From Coraliomargarita sp. CAG:312 (GTDB lineage: Bacteria > Verrucomicrobiota > Verrucomicrobiia > Opitutales > Intestinicryptomonadaceae): DNA of 5,901 nt. The stretch's first letter is position 1; each line of letters begins with the position of its first letter. The DNA is taken from positions 7,904-13,804 of the forward strand of contig FR901634.1 in the NCBI GenBank assembly GCA_000438015.1. Direction: 5' to 3'. The position numbers were made by a program, and so were the translations under genes. The notes beneath the pieces were generated by a model. That model was given only the letters and a program-made list of their open reading frames with translations. It did not search any database and was not told where the DNA came from. Shown in pieces: positions 1 through 5,901 of the stretch.

Positions 1-732
1 CGTGTAGGTTGAGGACGCGCTGAGGGTTGTTGTAGAAGTCACAGTGTTTGCCGATACTATTGAAGACGATCCGGCTCCGCGCAAACGCATCTTTACGGCG
101 GTCCAAGGCGCTATTACGCAATCGTCCTGGTCCATGCCCATCATATTGGCGCCTTTTGTCTTCAATACTCCGATTACGCGGAACATGACGTTTTGTATTC
201 TCAAATCTTTGCCAATTGGATTTTCTCCGTCGAAAAGTTCCCTGACGATTGTTGAGCCTACCAAACAAACTTTAGAACCCCTGCGAACATGCATGCTCGA
301 TATCGGTTCTCCCTCTTCAATTTGCCATCCGGATATCTCGAGAAAATCTTCGTTGCCTCCATTTATGCTGTAGGGATTCCAATTTTTCCCGCCGTATATG
401 AGTTGTCCGCGCACCCACAGAACCGGGGATACCGCCTCTACGTGGTCGCAATTCCTTAAGATGGCTTCGGCATCTTTCATTGTCAGGTTTGCGCGAGCGC
501 CGGCTCCGGTATTGACTCCGCTTCGGGTGACTGTTCCGGGAAATATGCGCATTGTGTTTACTCCCATGGCGGCTATGTTTTTTTGCAGCGTTTCCTGCGC
601 GCCGTTGCCTATTTCCATGAGCGCGATAACCGCCGCAATTCCTATCACTATCCCAAGCGTCGTTAAAAATGTGCGTGTGGGATTGCGGCAGATTGCCTTT
701 AGGGCCGATTTTATTACGCGAAGCTTTTTCAT
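1..732 (-). CDS. MacB/FtsX-type ABC transporter permease, N-terminal 244 residues (partial)
   Basis: Reading leftwards from ATG at 732-730, the frame stays open for 244 codons to the window edge, so the C-terminus is missing. The start MKKLRVIKSALKAICRNP is followed by one hydrophobic helix at about residues 22-39 (FLTTLGIVIGIAAVIAL). A periplasmic domain follows, with MacB_PCD-like features: NGGNEDFLEISGW at about 124-136, LFDGENPIGKDLRI at 166-179, FRVIGVL at 184-190 and GMDQDD at 199-204. MacB-family permeases normally have about 400 residues, with three more helices (FtsX domain) at the C-terminus; those would lie left of position 1. The start is supported by the TAATG overlap with the ATPase stop and a GGA 8 bases upstream. 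The role, inferred from the family, is the inner-membrane subunit that couples ATP hydrolysis to export through the adaptor. The substrate cannot be read from the sequence; macrolides, peptides and lipoprotein-like cargo are all known for relatives. Confidence 0.9.
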   Translation of the reverse strand, partial: MKKLRVIKSALKAICRNPTRTFLTTLGIVIGIAAVIALMEIGNGAQETLQKNIAAMGVNTMRIFPGTVTRSGVNTGAGARANLTMKDAEAILRNCDHVEAVSPVLWVRGQLIYGGKNWNPYSINGGNEDFLEISGWQIEEGEPISSMHVRRGSKVCLVGSTIVRELFDGENPIGKDLRIQNVMFRVIGVLKTKGANMMGMDQDDCVIAPWTAVKMRLRGAGSSSIVSANTVTSTTTLSASSTYT

Positions 733-1427
733 TATTTTTCCAACACGGTGTCGTCCGATATTTCGCCGTCTTTAAGTTTTATTATCCGCTTTGCGCTGTG
801 CGCCACATCCATTTCGTGGGTCACAAGCACTATCGTCACGCCGTCCCGCTCGTTAATTTCCCGGAAAATTTTTAGGATTTCATCGCTCATATGCGTGTCG
901 AGATTTCCGGTTGGCTCGTCGGCGAAAAGAATCTGCGGCCTGTTTACAAGGGCGCGCGCGATTGCAACGCGCTGTTGCTGTCCGCCGGAAAGCCTTGAGG
1001 GCTCATGGTCCATTCTGTCTGCCAGGCCAACTCTCTCCAGCATCGTTTTACCGGCTTCTATCATTTGTTTTTCCGACATGTGGGCCGCCGTGTATCCGAG
1101 GGGCATTATTACGTTTTCAAGCGCGCTGGTGCGGGCAAGCAGATTAAAATTCTGGAAAACAAACCCGATTTTTTTGTTTCGGACATCTGCCCTTCCGTCG
1201 TTGTCCAGATTTGAAATTTCTTTTCCGTCTAGCCAATATTCCCCCGACGTTGGGCGGTCAAGGCACCCTAGTATATTCATTAGAGTGCTTTTGCCCGAAC
1301 CGGATACTCCGGTCAGCGCGAGCATTTCACCCTTTTCGACATTGAGCGAAATACCTTTTAAAACAGGCAGCTTTATATCGCCCATTATATAGGTTTTGCG
1401 TATGTCTTTTAGCGTAATAAGAGACAT
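732..1427 (-). CDS. MacB/LolD-type ABC transporter ATP-binding protein
   Basis: This 231-residue stand-alone nucleotide-binding subunit has every expected motif: Walker A GVSGSGKST at residues 40-48, Q-loop Gln92 in GFVFQNFNLL, signature LSGGQQQR at 146-153, Walker B ILFADE at 166-171 with catalytic Glu171, D-loop NLD at 175-177, and H-loop His204 in LVTHE. The order and wording (LGCLDRPTSGEYWLDG, FADEPTGNLD) are typical of the MacB/LolD/FtsE export and lipoprotein-release group rather than of importers. Length is normal for a separate ATPase. In E. coli MacB this domain is fused to the permease; here it is a separate gene. GGAG lies 8 bases before the ATG (plus-strand 1436-1439), and the adaptor stop is 17 bases upstream. 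The TAA stop shares one base with the permease ATG. It acts at the cytoplasmic face of the inner membrane, hydrolysing ATP to drive the permease. LolD is a less likely identity because the neighbour upstream is a MacA-like adaptor. Confidence 0.95.
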   Translation of the reverse strand: MSLITLKDIRKTYIMGDIKLPVLKGISLNVEKGEMLALTGVSGSGKSTLMNILGCLDRPTSGEYWLDGKEISNLDNDGRADVRNKKIGFVFQNFNLLARTSALENVIMPLGYTAAHMSEKQMIEAGKTMLERVGLADRMDHEPSRLSGGQQQRVAIARALVNRPQILFADEPTGNLDTHMSDEILKIFREINERDGVTIVLVTHEMDVAHSAKRIIKLKDGEISDDTVLEK

Positions 1428-1444
1428 TTTCTTTGCTCCGGCGC

Positions 1445-2749
1445 CTATTTTTTTGTTGTTGTTTTAGTATTGTTGTTGCCTCTTTTGCGTTGCGGCATCT
1501 TTGGCATAAACGGATTTGAAGAGCTGGCAGACGCGCCGGAGAGGCTTTCAGTCCCAACTACTACTTCCATTCCTTCCTTTATTTCGGGAGATTCAATTGC
1601 GCTGTATGCACCGTCGTTTATTGAGCGCTCCACAACAATCGGACGGACTTTGTCGCCGTCGGGTATCCAAATTTTTCTTTTGCCGTCAAAATTTGCCATA
1701 TCGACGTCTTCGGCAATCATATCGTCAGACGGGGAAAATCTTAGCGCAGAATTTGGAACCGAAAGGGCTCCGTCTTTGCGCTTGACTTCAAAATTCAAGT
1801 TGGCCGAAAGATACGGAAGAAGCTTTCCGCTGGAATTGTCTGTGACAACTTCCACGACATATGTGACCACATTTTGCGACATTGTTGCGTTGAGGCGGAT
1901 TTTTCCAACGGTTCCTTCAAATTTTTCGTTTGGATATGCGTCCACAGTAAAAACTACGCGCTGGCCTTTTTTTATATTGCCTATATCGGCTTCATTTACA
2001 GACGCCCAGACTTCCATCTTCTTTAGGTCTTTGGCTATTAGGAAAAGGCTGCTTGCGCTCATGTTGGATACTACCGTCTGCCCAACGTTTACTTTGCGGT
2101 CTATGACGATTCCGTTGACGGGCGCCTTAATTTGGCAATATTCCAAATTGCGCTCTTCTACCTTTAAAGCGGCTTCCGCCTGCGCGACTTCTGCGTTTGC
2201 CTGCAAGATTTGCGCTTTGGAGACTTCTATTTGCGCAGTTGCGGTTTCCCAATCCGCCAAATATGCGTCGTAGCTCGCCTGCGAAAGAGCTTCGGAAACT
2301 CCGAGCCTTTGTGCGCGCGACCAATCGCGCTCCGCTTTTCTCAAATTGGCTTCGTTTTGCAGGAGCGTTGCTTTAGCCTGCGCCAAAGAGGCTTTGGCCT
2401 GTTCCAGTCTGGCCTTTGCCTGCAAAATGTCGGAGCGCGGGATTTCATCGTCTATCAAGGCGATAAGCGAGCCCTCGGTGATTTCCGAACCGTAGTCGAC
2501 CTCTTTACCGTTCTTGTCCTTGCCGAATGCCACTATTTCGCCGGACACGCGCGCGCCGACATCGACGAGTTCTTCCGGTTCTACCGTTCCGGTGGCGTCG
2601 ATTGATTGGATAATATCCTTTTTCTCAATTTTTGCCGTCTTAAAATTGTATTGCTGCTTGTCCTGCCTCAAAAAGCCGTAGTATGCCACCGCCCAGACGC
2701 ATGCTGCAATTGCTATAAACGCGATTATTCGTGCCGTAAATTTCCTCAT
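1445..2749 (-). CDS. HlyD/MacA-family periplasmic adaptor (membrane fusion protein)
   Basis: This 434-residue protein has an N-terminal membrane anchor at about residues 7-27 (ARIIAFIAIAACVWAVAYYGF) and no lipobox, so it is probably anchored in the inner membrane and faces the periplasm. The first half of the lipoyl domain is near 60-100 (VGARVSGEI, then SLIALIDDE). An Ala/Gln/Glu-rich alpha-hairpin coiled coil spans about 105-203. The second lipoyl half is at 206-226 (IKAPVNGIVIDRKVNVGQTV), the strongest family signature. Beta-barrel and membrane-proximal segments follow to about 403. The first lipoyl half carries an insert (GKDKNGKEVDYGS, about 76-88) longer than in E. coli MacA. The last 30 or so residues are a Ser-, then Asn/Thr/Lys-rich tail that looks disordered. 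The gene is first in the operon with the ATPase and permease. It would bridge the permease to an outer-membrane channel; a TolC-type partner is not in the window. The start lacks a good Shine-Dalgarno; the only G-run (2765-2768) is 15 bases away. No better in-frame start is visible upstream. Confidence 0.93.
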   Translation of the reverse strand: MRKFTARIIAFIAIAACVWAVAYYGFLRQDKQQYNFKTAKIEKKDIIQSIDATGTVEPEELVDVGARVSGEIVAFGKDKNGKEVDYGSEITEGSLIALIDDEIPRSDILQAKARLEQAKASLAQAKATLLQNEANLRKAERDWSRAQRLGVSEALSQASYDAYLADWETATAQIEVSKAQILQANAEVAQAEAALKVEERNLEYCQIKAPVNGIVIDRKVNVGQTVVSNMSASSLFLIAKDLKKMEVWASVNEADIGNIKKGQRVVFTVDAYPNEKFEGTVGKIRLNATMSQNVVTYVVEVVTDNSSGKLLPYLSANLNFEVKRKDGALSVPNSALRFSPSDDMIAEDVDMANFDGKRKIWIPDGDKVRPIVVERSINDGAYSAIESPEIKEGMEVVVGTESLSGASASSSNPFMPKMPQRKRGNNNTKTTTKK

Positions 2750-2928
2750 ATAAAATAACTATTTCCCCATTAATTTTTATTAATGCGACATCCGTACAAA
2801 AGTTTCATACATATTGGCATAAGCTTTTGCTTTATCAAATAAAATTTTTACTTTTCTTTGCAGATAATATTGCAGGACCGGATTTTGCTGCTTGATAAAC
2901 CTCCATTGCGGTGCTATCAAATTTAGGC
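2750..2928. promoter_or_regulatory. Divergent AT-rich promoter region
   Basis: These 179 bases separate the minus-strand efflux operon from the plus-strand sialidase-family gene, so promoters for both are expected here. Much of the stretch is AT-rich, unlike the flanking genes. For the plus strand, GATAAT at 2863-2868 is a plausible -10 box, but no good -35 stands 16-18 bases upstream. For the minus strand, TTGATA (plus-strand 2833-2838) resembles a -35 box, with only a poor -10 near 2810-2816. These box assignments are tentative and assume a sigma-70-like consensus. The existence of promoters here follows from gene layout; their exact position does not. Confidence 0.5.
2768..2785. repeat. 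Perfect 7-bp inverted repeat upstream of the efflux operon
   Basis: CATTAAT, a TTTT spacer, then ATTAATG form an exact 7+4+7 palindrome. It lies 19-36 bases before the adaptor start, where a repressor operator or an mRNA 5' hairpin could act on the efflux operon. No T-run or G+C-rich stem makes it a terminator. It sits in AT-rich DNA, where such symmetry arises by chance more easily, and no regulator gene is next to it, so the regulatory role is only an inference. Confidence 0.4.
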
Positions 2929-4137
2929 ATGAAATTTCTTACGTTAGTATTGCTGTTTTTTACGGCAGTGGTTTGCTCCGCCGAAACATCCCGGGAAATT
3001 CTCGACAAGCAAAGCGGAATCGTTTCCCGGGAGGATATTTTCCAGCCCGGCGAGTTTTTTGATTCGTGCCACGCTTCAACGGTTTTGGAAACGCTTGACG
3101 GAGGCTTGCTTGTTGCCTATTTTGCGGGGACCCGCGAGGGCGCCGACGACGTTAAAATTTGGGTGTCAAAATTAAAGGACGGCAAATGGGCGGCCCCCCG
3201 CGTTGCAGCTTCGGCGACAATGACCCAGGACAAGCCGGCTCCGTGTTGGAATCCCGTGTTGTTTCGCAACTCCGACAATTCAATAACGCTGTTTTTTAAA
3301 CAGAGCGGGAACTGGAATAATTGGCGGGGAATGCGGACGGTGTCAAAAGACGAGGGGCTGACTTGGTCCACTCCCGAGGAGCTGTCTCCCAAGGGCAACC
3401 ACGGCCCAATAAAAAACAAGCCGGTGCGCGTCGGCAAACGCATAATTCTTCCAACTAGCGACGAATTTACCCCGGACGACTGGAGGGTATATTTTTGGAT
3501 TTCCGACGACGACGGAAAAACTTGGTCGCGGACTCCATATGTAAACCAAGAGGGCGAAATAGGAGGAATTCAGCCGTCGATACTCATACATAAAAACGGG
3601 GATTTGCAGGCTGTTGGGCGCACTCCGCGGGATGTTGGCTTTATTTATCAAACTTGGTCCCGCGATGGCGGAAAAACCTGGGGGAAACTAACTTCAACGG
3701 GATTGCCAAATCCCAATTCAGGCACAGACGCTCTGACTTTGCATGACGGCAGGCACATTCTCGTTTATAACCATACCCAAAACTGGAAAATCCGAAGCCC
3801 GCTTAATGTAGCTGTATCCAGCGACGGCATGCGCTGGAAGCCAGCGCTCGTTTTGGAGGACGCCACGGCGGAGTTCTCGTATCCCGCCGTCGTCCAGCGC
3901 AAGAACGGATTGGTTGACATAACATATACCAATCGGCGCAAAACAATCACCCACGTCGTCATAGATCCTGCGAAGCTTAATCCCGGGGCGGCGGAGATGT
4001 TCGCGCAATGGGATGTGGAAGATAAGAATTTTGAGTCTCAATCGGAGCGGGTGTCGCGCGAGGAAGCTGCGGCAAAAGCATTAAAAGCGAAAAAAAGAGG
4101 CTTAAAAAACGCGCGCGAGCGCCGCATAAGAAATTAG
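2929..4137 (+). CDS. Secreted BNR-repeat (sialidase-superfamily) beta-propeller protein
   Basis: This 402-residue protein begins with a clear signal peptide (MKFLTLVLLFFTAVVCSA), with likely signal peptidase I cleavage after Ala18; residues before Cys16 do not form a lipobox. Asp-boxes (S-x-D-x-G-x-x-W) are at 139-146 (SKDEGLTW), 192-199 (SDDDGKTW) and 244-251 (SRDGGKTW), with a one-residue-short version at 297-303 (SSDGMRW). This spacing fits a six-bladed propeller. The stretches HASTVLETLDGG (48-59), LPNPNSGTDALTLHDGRH (259-276), RSPLNVAVSSDG (289-300) and THVVIDP (341-347) resemble BNR_2-type proteins usually annotated as exo-alpha-sialidase. However, the FRIP/YRIP motif that supplies the first substrate-binding Arg of true sialidases is replaced by HAST, so sialic acid specificity is doubtful; another glycosidase activity is possible. 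The C-terminus (383-402) is strongly basic (KALKAKKRG, ARERRIRN). ATG 2929 is preferred to the in-frame GTG at 2911 because the signal peptide starts there; neither has a strong ribosome site. A terminator follows the stop directly. Confidence 0.88.
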   Translation: MKFLTLVLLFFTAVVCSAETSREILDKQSGIVSREDIFQPGEFFDSCHASTVLETLDGGLLVAYFAGTREGADDVKIWVSKLKDGKWAAPRVAASATMTQDKPAPCWNPVLFRNSDNSITLFFKQSGNWNNWRGMRTVSKDEGLTWSTPEELSPKGNHGPIKNKPVRVGKRIILPTSDEFTPDDWRVYFWISDDDGKTWSRTPYVNQEGEIGGIQPSILIHKNGDLQAVGRTPRDVGFIYQTWSRDGGKTWGKLTSTGLPNPNSGTDALTLHDGRHILVYNHTQNWKIRSPLNVAVSSDGMRWKPALVLEDATAEFSYPAVVQRKNGLVDITYTNRRKTITHVVIDPAKLNPGAAEMFAQWDVEDKNFESQSERVSREEAAAKALKAKKRGLKNARERRIRN

Positions 4138-4146
4138 CAGCGTATC

Positions 4147-4179
4147 GCGCCGGATTGCCGGCGCTTTTGCGCTTTTTTT
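4147..4179 (+). terminator. Rho-independent terminator of the sialidase-family gene
   Basis: GCGCCGG (4147-4153) and CCGGCGC (4158-4164) form a perfect 7-bp G+C-only stem with an ATTG loop. TTTT, GCGC and then seven T follow. The hairpin begins 9 bases after the TAG stop. The T-rich side is only on the plus strand, so it should act on plus-strand transcription and not on the convergent gene. Confidence 0.85.
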
Positions 4180-4530
4180 CCGCGGAATTTTGCGTTTGAC
4201 CAGGGCTTTTGCCGTTCTTGGCGGAACTGGTATTCTCTTTTTTTGCATCTGATGCGGAAGGCTGCGCAAATTCTCATTGGCTGTCTTGTCGCGACTTGTC
4301 TTGCGCTTGCTTGACTGGGGGCGGGATAATTTGAAACTAAAGCGGATTGAAGCAGATACAAACTAAGGATGCATTAATTCTGGTTTTTTAAAGAAAATAT
4401 GCATTTTTGTCGGAGTTTTTCCCCGCCAAATCCCGAAGGGAATAAACTTTTGCTTGGAATATTTGCTGCGGCCAATAACCGGTATCAGCTTAATTCCCCG
4501 CACTGAAATGTTTGGCGCGGGAAGGGAAAG
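4180..4530. other. Convergent intergenic spacer without a convincing gene
   Basis: About 350 bases lie between the plus-strand terminator and the end of the minus-strand gene. No frame gives a recognisable protein and I see no tRNA or known RNA motif. Contents worth noting: a 20-codon plus-strand frame at 4252-4314 whose peptide resembles a signal sequence; two copies of ATGCATT at 4369-4375 and 4399-4405, starting exactly 30 bases apart; and a possible 3' hairpin for the minus-strand gene at 4494-4523. The right part (about 4360-4500) is more AT-rich than the genes. It may simply be a 3' spacer, a decayed gene or a small RNA locus; nothing in the sequence decides this. Confidence 0.6.
4494..4523 (-). 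terminator. Possible weak 3' hairpin of the 428-residue gene
   Basis: On the minus strand TTCCCGC, starting 7 bases after the TGA stop, can pair with GCGGGGAA across a 15-base loop with one bulged G. No T-run follows (TTAAGC), so it is not a classical terminator. It may stabilise the 3' end, or be chance pairing. Confidence 0.25.
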
Positions 4531-5817
4531 TCATTCTTTAATATAAGTCTCCATGGCAGAATATGCGACGCTTGCATATATGATTTCTCCCAAATGGAAT
4601 TTAGAATAGTCGTAGTGGGAAATAACTTTTTCAACTGTTTCCCGGTATTTTGGGTCTCCGCTGAATGCGAGCATTGCGGCGGCCGACATGGGATTTGTCA
4701 TGTAGTTTCTTTCCATCTTTCTTGCGCTTCCGTGCAAATGGGAGTTCAACTGCATCATTGCCAGTTCTTCGGCGTCTTTTTGCGATTTCTGCGGGCGCCA
4801 TTTGTATATCCTTCTCCAATCCGAACTCGTAAACGGATAATTGGCGGAATTGTCGTATAGCTTGTAGTCTCCTACGACTTTAAAGGCGTTTGAGGCGTTT
4901 GCGCGCAGTCCCGCCAGAAACGCCTCTTTTGCGTCGGGGTCAGTTTCCATATCGAAAAGCATTCTCAACGCTGCCTGGCCTTTTACATATATCCACAAGA
5001 AATTTTTATCTATGTTGTTCAGCCAGCCGTCGTCCAACCTATACCCGCGGGAACATATTTCCATTCTGGTTTTGCCGGTTTTTGCGTCCTTTTCCCGAAG
5101 CGCTGCGTAGTATTTGCCTCGCCAGACGCTCGACTGCGTTAAATCCCACATGACCCTTAATCCAAACAGCATGCAGGGCGCTTGAAAAAATCTGAACTGG
5201 GCGAGTTCTCCCCTGTGCTGCCCTTTGAACTTTCCGTCGCAAGGGCAGTTCCATCCGTTTTTGTCCAAAGCTGAACAGACCTCGATTATTTTAGATATCA
5301 CTGCTTTTTTTTCAGCGTCGCCGGGTATGCCGCTTTTTATATATAGATATAGGCCGTAAATCCACGGAATGGTTTGGTCTTCAGACCCTAGCGGATAATG
5401 GGTTTTCCCGTCCAAAGATACTCCGCGCGAAACAAATCCATCAACGTCGGAGACTGACGCGCACAACATAAGCCCCCGCGCAAGCGTGCGGGCTTTTTCG
5501 GCGTCGCTTTTTGATGGGTTCAGATTGTGGCGCTGGCATACGGAAGCAAGGTAAAGGCCTGTAAATTTTGCGGCGTTTTCGGTTGGGCCCCACCAGTTTA
5601 GAAAGTTCGGGCGGCCTTCTATGCAATCTTGCGGGGCTGGTAAGTCTCCCTTGTAATCCAAGACCAAGCCGTGTTCGCTAATAAAATCACCCCATATTTT
5701 CCCTTCAAAGGCTTCTAATGCACCGGAGACTGACGCGCATCCGGTTCCGCAAAAGATAAGGTAGTAAAAAATAAATGATAAAAAATGCGGTATCTTCATT
5801 TTTTGCTTTGCGCGCAT
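4531..5817 (-). CDS. Exported 428-residue protein, probable alpha/alpha-barrel carbohydrate-active enzyme, function unknown
   Basis: The N-terminus has a basic segment (MRAKQKMK), a hydrophobic core at about 10-24 and GTGCAS at 24-29. It is therefore exported, either as a lipoprotein on Cys27 (the lipobox is poor, with Gly at -3) or cleaved after Ala28. The mature part is rich in Trp, Tyr and helical segments, with spaced motifs: NWWGPTENAAKFTGLYLA (74-91), VSDVDGF (122-128), HYPLGSEDQTIPWIYGLYLY (140-159), CPCDG (191-195), RLDDGWLNNIDKNFLWIY (260-277) and YPFTSSDWRRIYKWRP (327-342). This recalls alpha/alpha-toroid glycoside hydrolases and lyases, but I cannot match it to a named family. Candidate catalytic acids are Glu80, Asp124, Asp126, Glu146, Asp147, Asp262 and Asp263; none is proven. 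It has an unusual ten cysteines, including the C191-P-C193 pair. ATG 5799 (residue 7) is an equally possible start; neither has a clear ribosome site. It converges on the sialidase-family gene, so a shared glycan role is only suggested by proximity. Confidence 0.85.
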   Translation of the reverse strand: MRAKQKMKIPHFLSFIFYYLIFCGTGCASVSGALEAFEGKIWGDFISEHGLVLDYKGDLPAPQDCIEGRPNFLNWWGPTENAAKFTGLYLASVCQRHNLNPSKSDAEKARTLARGLMLCASVSDVDGFVSRGVSLDGKTHYPLGSEDQTIPWIYGLYLYIKSGIPGDAEKKAVISKIIEVCSALDKNGWNCPCDGKFKGQHRGELAQFRFFQAPCMLFGLRVMWDLTQSSVWRGKYYAALREKDAKTGKTRMEICSRGYRLDDGWLNNIDKNFLWIYVKGQAALRMLFDMETDPDAKEAFLAGLRANASNAFKVVGDYKLYDNSANYPFTSSDWRRIYKWRPQKSQKDAEELAMMQLNSHLHGSARKMERNYMTNPMSAAAMLAFSGDPKYRETVEKVISHYDYSKFHLGEIIYASVAYSAMETYIKE

Positions 5818-5901
5818 ATTATTATTGGAAAAATCGGCGAGCCTTTGGAGGACGGCGGGAATTTTTGCAAAGGGGAAGAGGATTCAAACATATAGCGGCG
5901 G
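5818..5901. other. Right-edge region upstream of the 428-residue gene
   Basis: These 84 bases should contain the 5' untranslated region, and perhaps the promoter, of the minus-strand gene; I find no good -35/-10 pair. Several frames on both strands are open to the edge, so a neighbouring gene may begin or end here. One minus-strand frame (entering at 5900) ends in a TGA that overlaps the alternative ATG at 5799-5797 as ATGA. The visible peptide is Pro/Ser-rich and not recognisable, so I do not call a gene. Confidence 0.35.

Noticed and set aside
44..775. Two plus-strand frames opposite the permease
   Set aside because: The minus-strand frame is continuous over the region and matches MacB permease features; the plus-strand frames are fragmentary.
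748..1392. Long plus-strand frame antisense to the ATPase gene
   Set aside because: It lies wholly opposite a gene with all ABC motifs, and the translated product (Ser/Ile/Arg-rich) has no recognisable domain; it is explained by codon bias on the opposite strand.
1470..2273. 267-codon plus-strand frame antisense to the adaptor gene
   Set aside because: The minus strand encodes a clear HlyD-type protein here. The plus-strand product shows no family features, so it is a shadow frame.
2911..2928. GTG at 2911 as the start of the sialidase-family gene
   Set aside because: It would add six residues before a signal peptide that begins properly at ATG 2929, and no ribosome site precedes it.
4310..4340. 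TTGACT followed by GATAAT as a promoter
   Set aside because: The two boxes are only about 8 bases apart, far below the 16-18 needed for a sigma-70 promoter.
4134..4361. 75-codon minus-strand frame in the spacer, TTG start
   Set aside because: It runs through the rho-independent terminator hairpin and into the stop codon of the sialidase-family gene, has a rare start and an Arg/Lys/Gln-rich composition, and no ribosome site was seen.
5786..5895. Short plus-strand frame opposite the signal peptide of the 428-residue gene
   Set aside because: Its hydrophobic start mirrors the complementary signal-peptide codons, and it ends in TAG before the window edge.

Overview
The window holds five protein genes in two unrelated blocks. 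Gene content and style (a split MacAB-type pump, a secreted BNR-repeat sialidase-family protein, a secreted Trp/Tyr-rich predicted helical hydrolase, weak Shine-Dalgarno sites, balanced base composition with AT-rich spacers) suggest a Gram-negative, polysaccharide-using bacterium. A Verrucomicrobiota/Lentisphaerota/Planctomycetota-type host is my best guess, from family resemblance only and with low confidence. There is no rRNA, tRNA, CRISPR array, transposase or phage gene.

Positions 1-2749, minus strand: a compact efflux operon read right to left. It encodes a membrane-fusion (HlyD/MacA-like) protein, a MacB/LolD-type ABC ATPase, and a MacB/FtsX-type permease that runs off the left edge. 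The adaptor-ATPase gap is 17 bases. The ATPase stop and permease start share a base (TAATG), so the latter two are probably translationally coupled. Together they would form a tripartite exporter, with the ATPase in the cytoplasm, the permease in the inner membrane and the adaptor in the periplasm. No TolC-like outer-membrane gene is visible; it could lie left of the window or elsewhere.

Positions 2750-2928: an AT-rich divergent intergenic region that must carry promoters for both the efflux operon and the sialidase-family gene. It contains a perfect 7-bp inverted repeat just upstream of the adaptor start.

Positions 2929-4137, plus strand: a secreted beta-propeller protein of the BNR/sialidase superfamily with three good Asp-boxes and one degenerate one, followed by a clear rho-independent terminator. 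Positions 4180-4530 are a spacer without a convincing gene. Positions 4531-5817, minus strand: a convergent gene for an exported 428-residue protein, probably an alpha/alpha-barrel carbohydrate-active enzyme of no assigned function. The two exported proteins may both act on glycans, but they are convergent, so they are not one operon.

I see no clear new multi-gene system here. The least understood items are the 428-residue protein, the true substrate of the sialidase-family protein, and the 350-base spacer between them.
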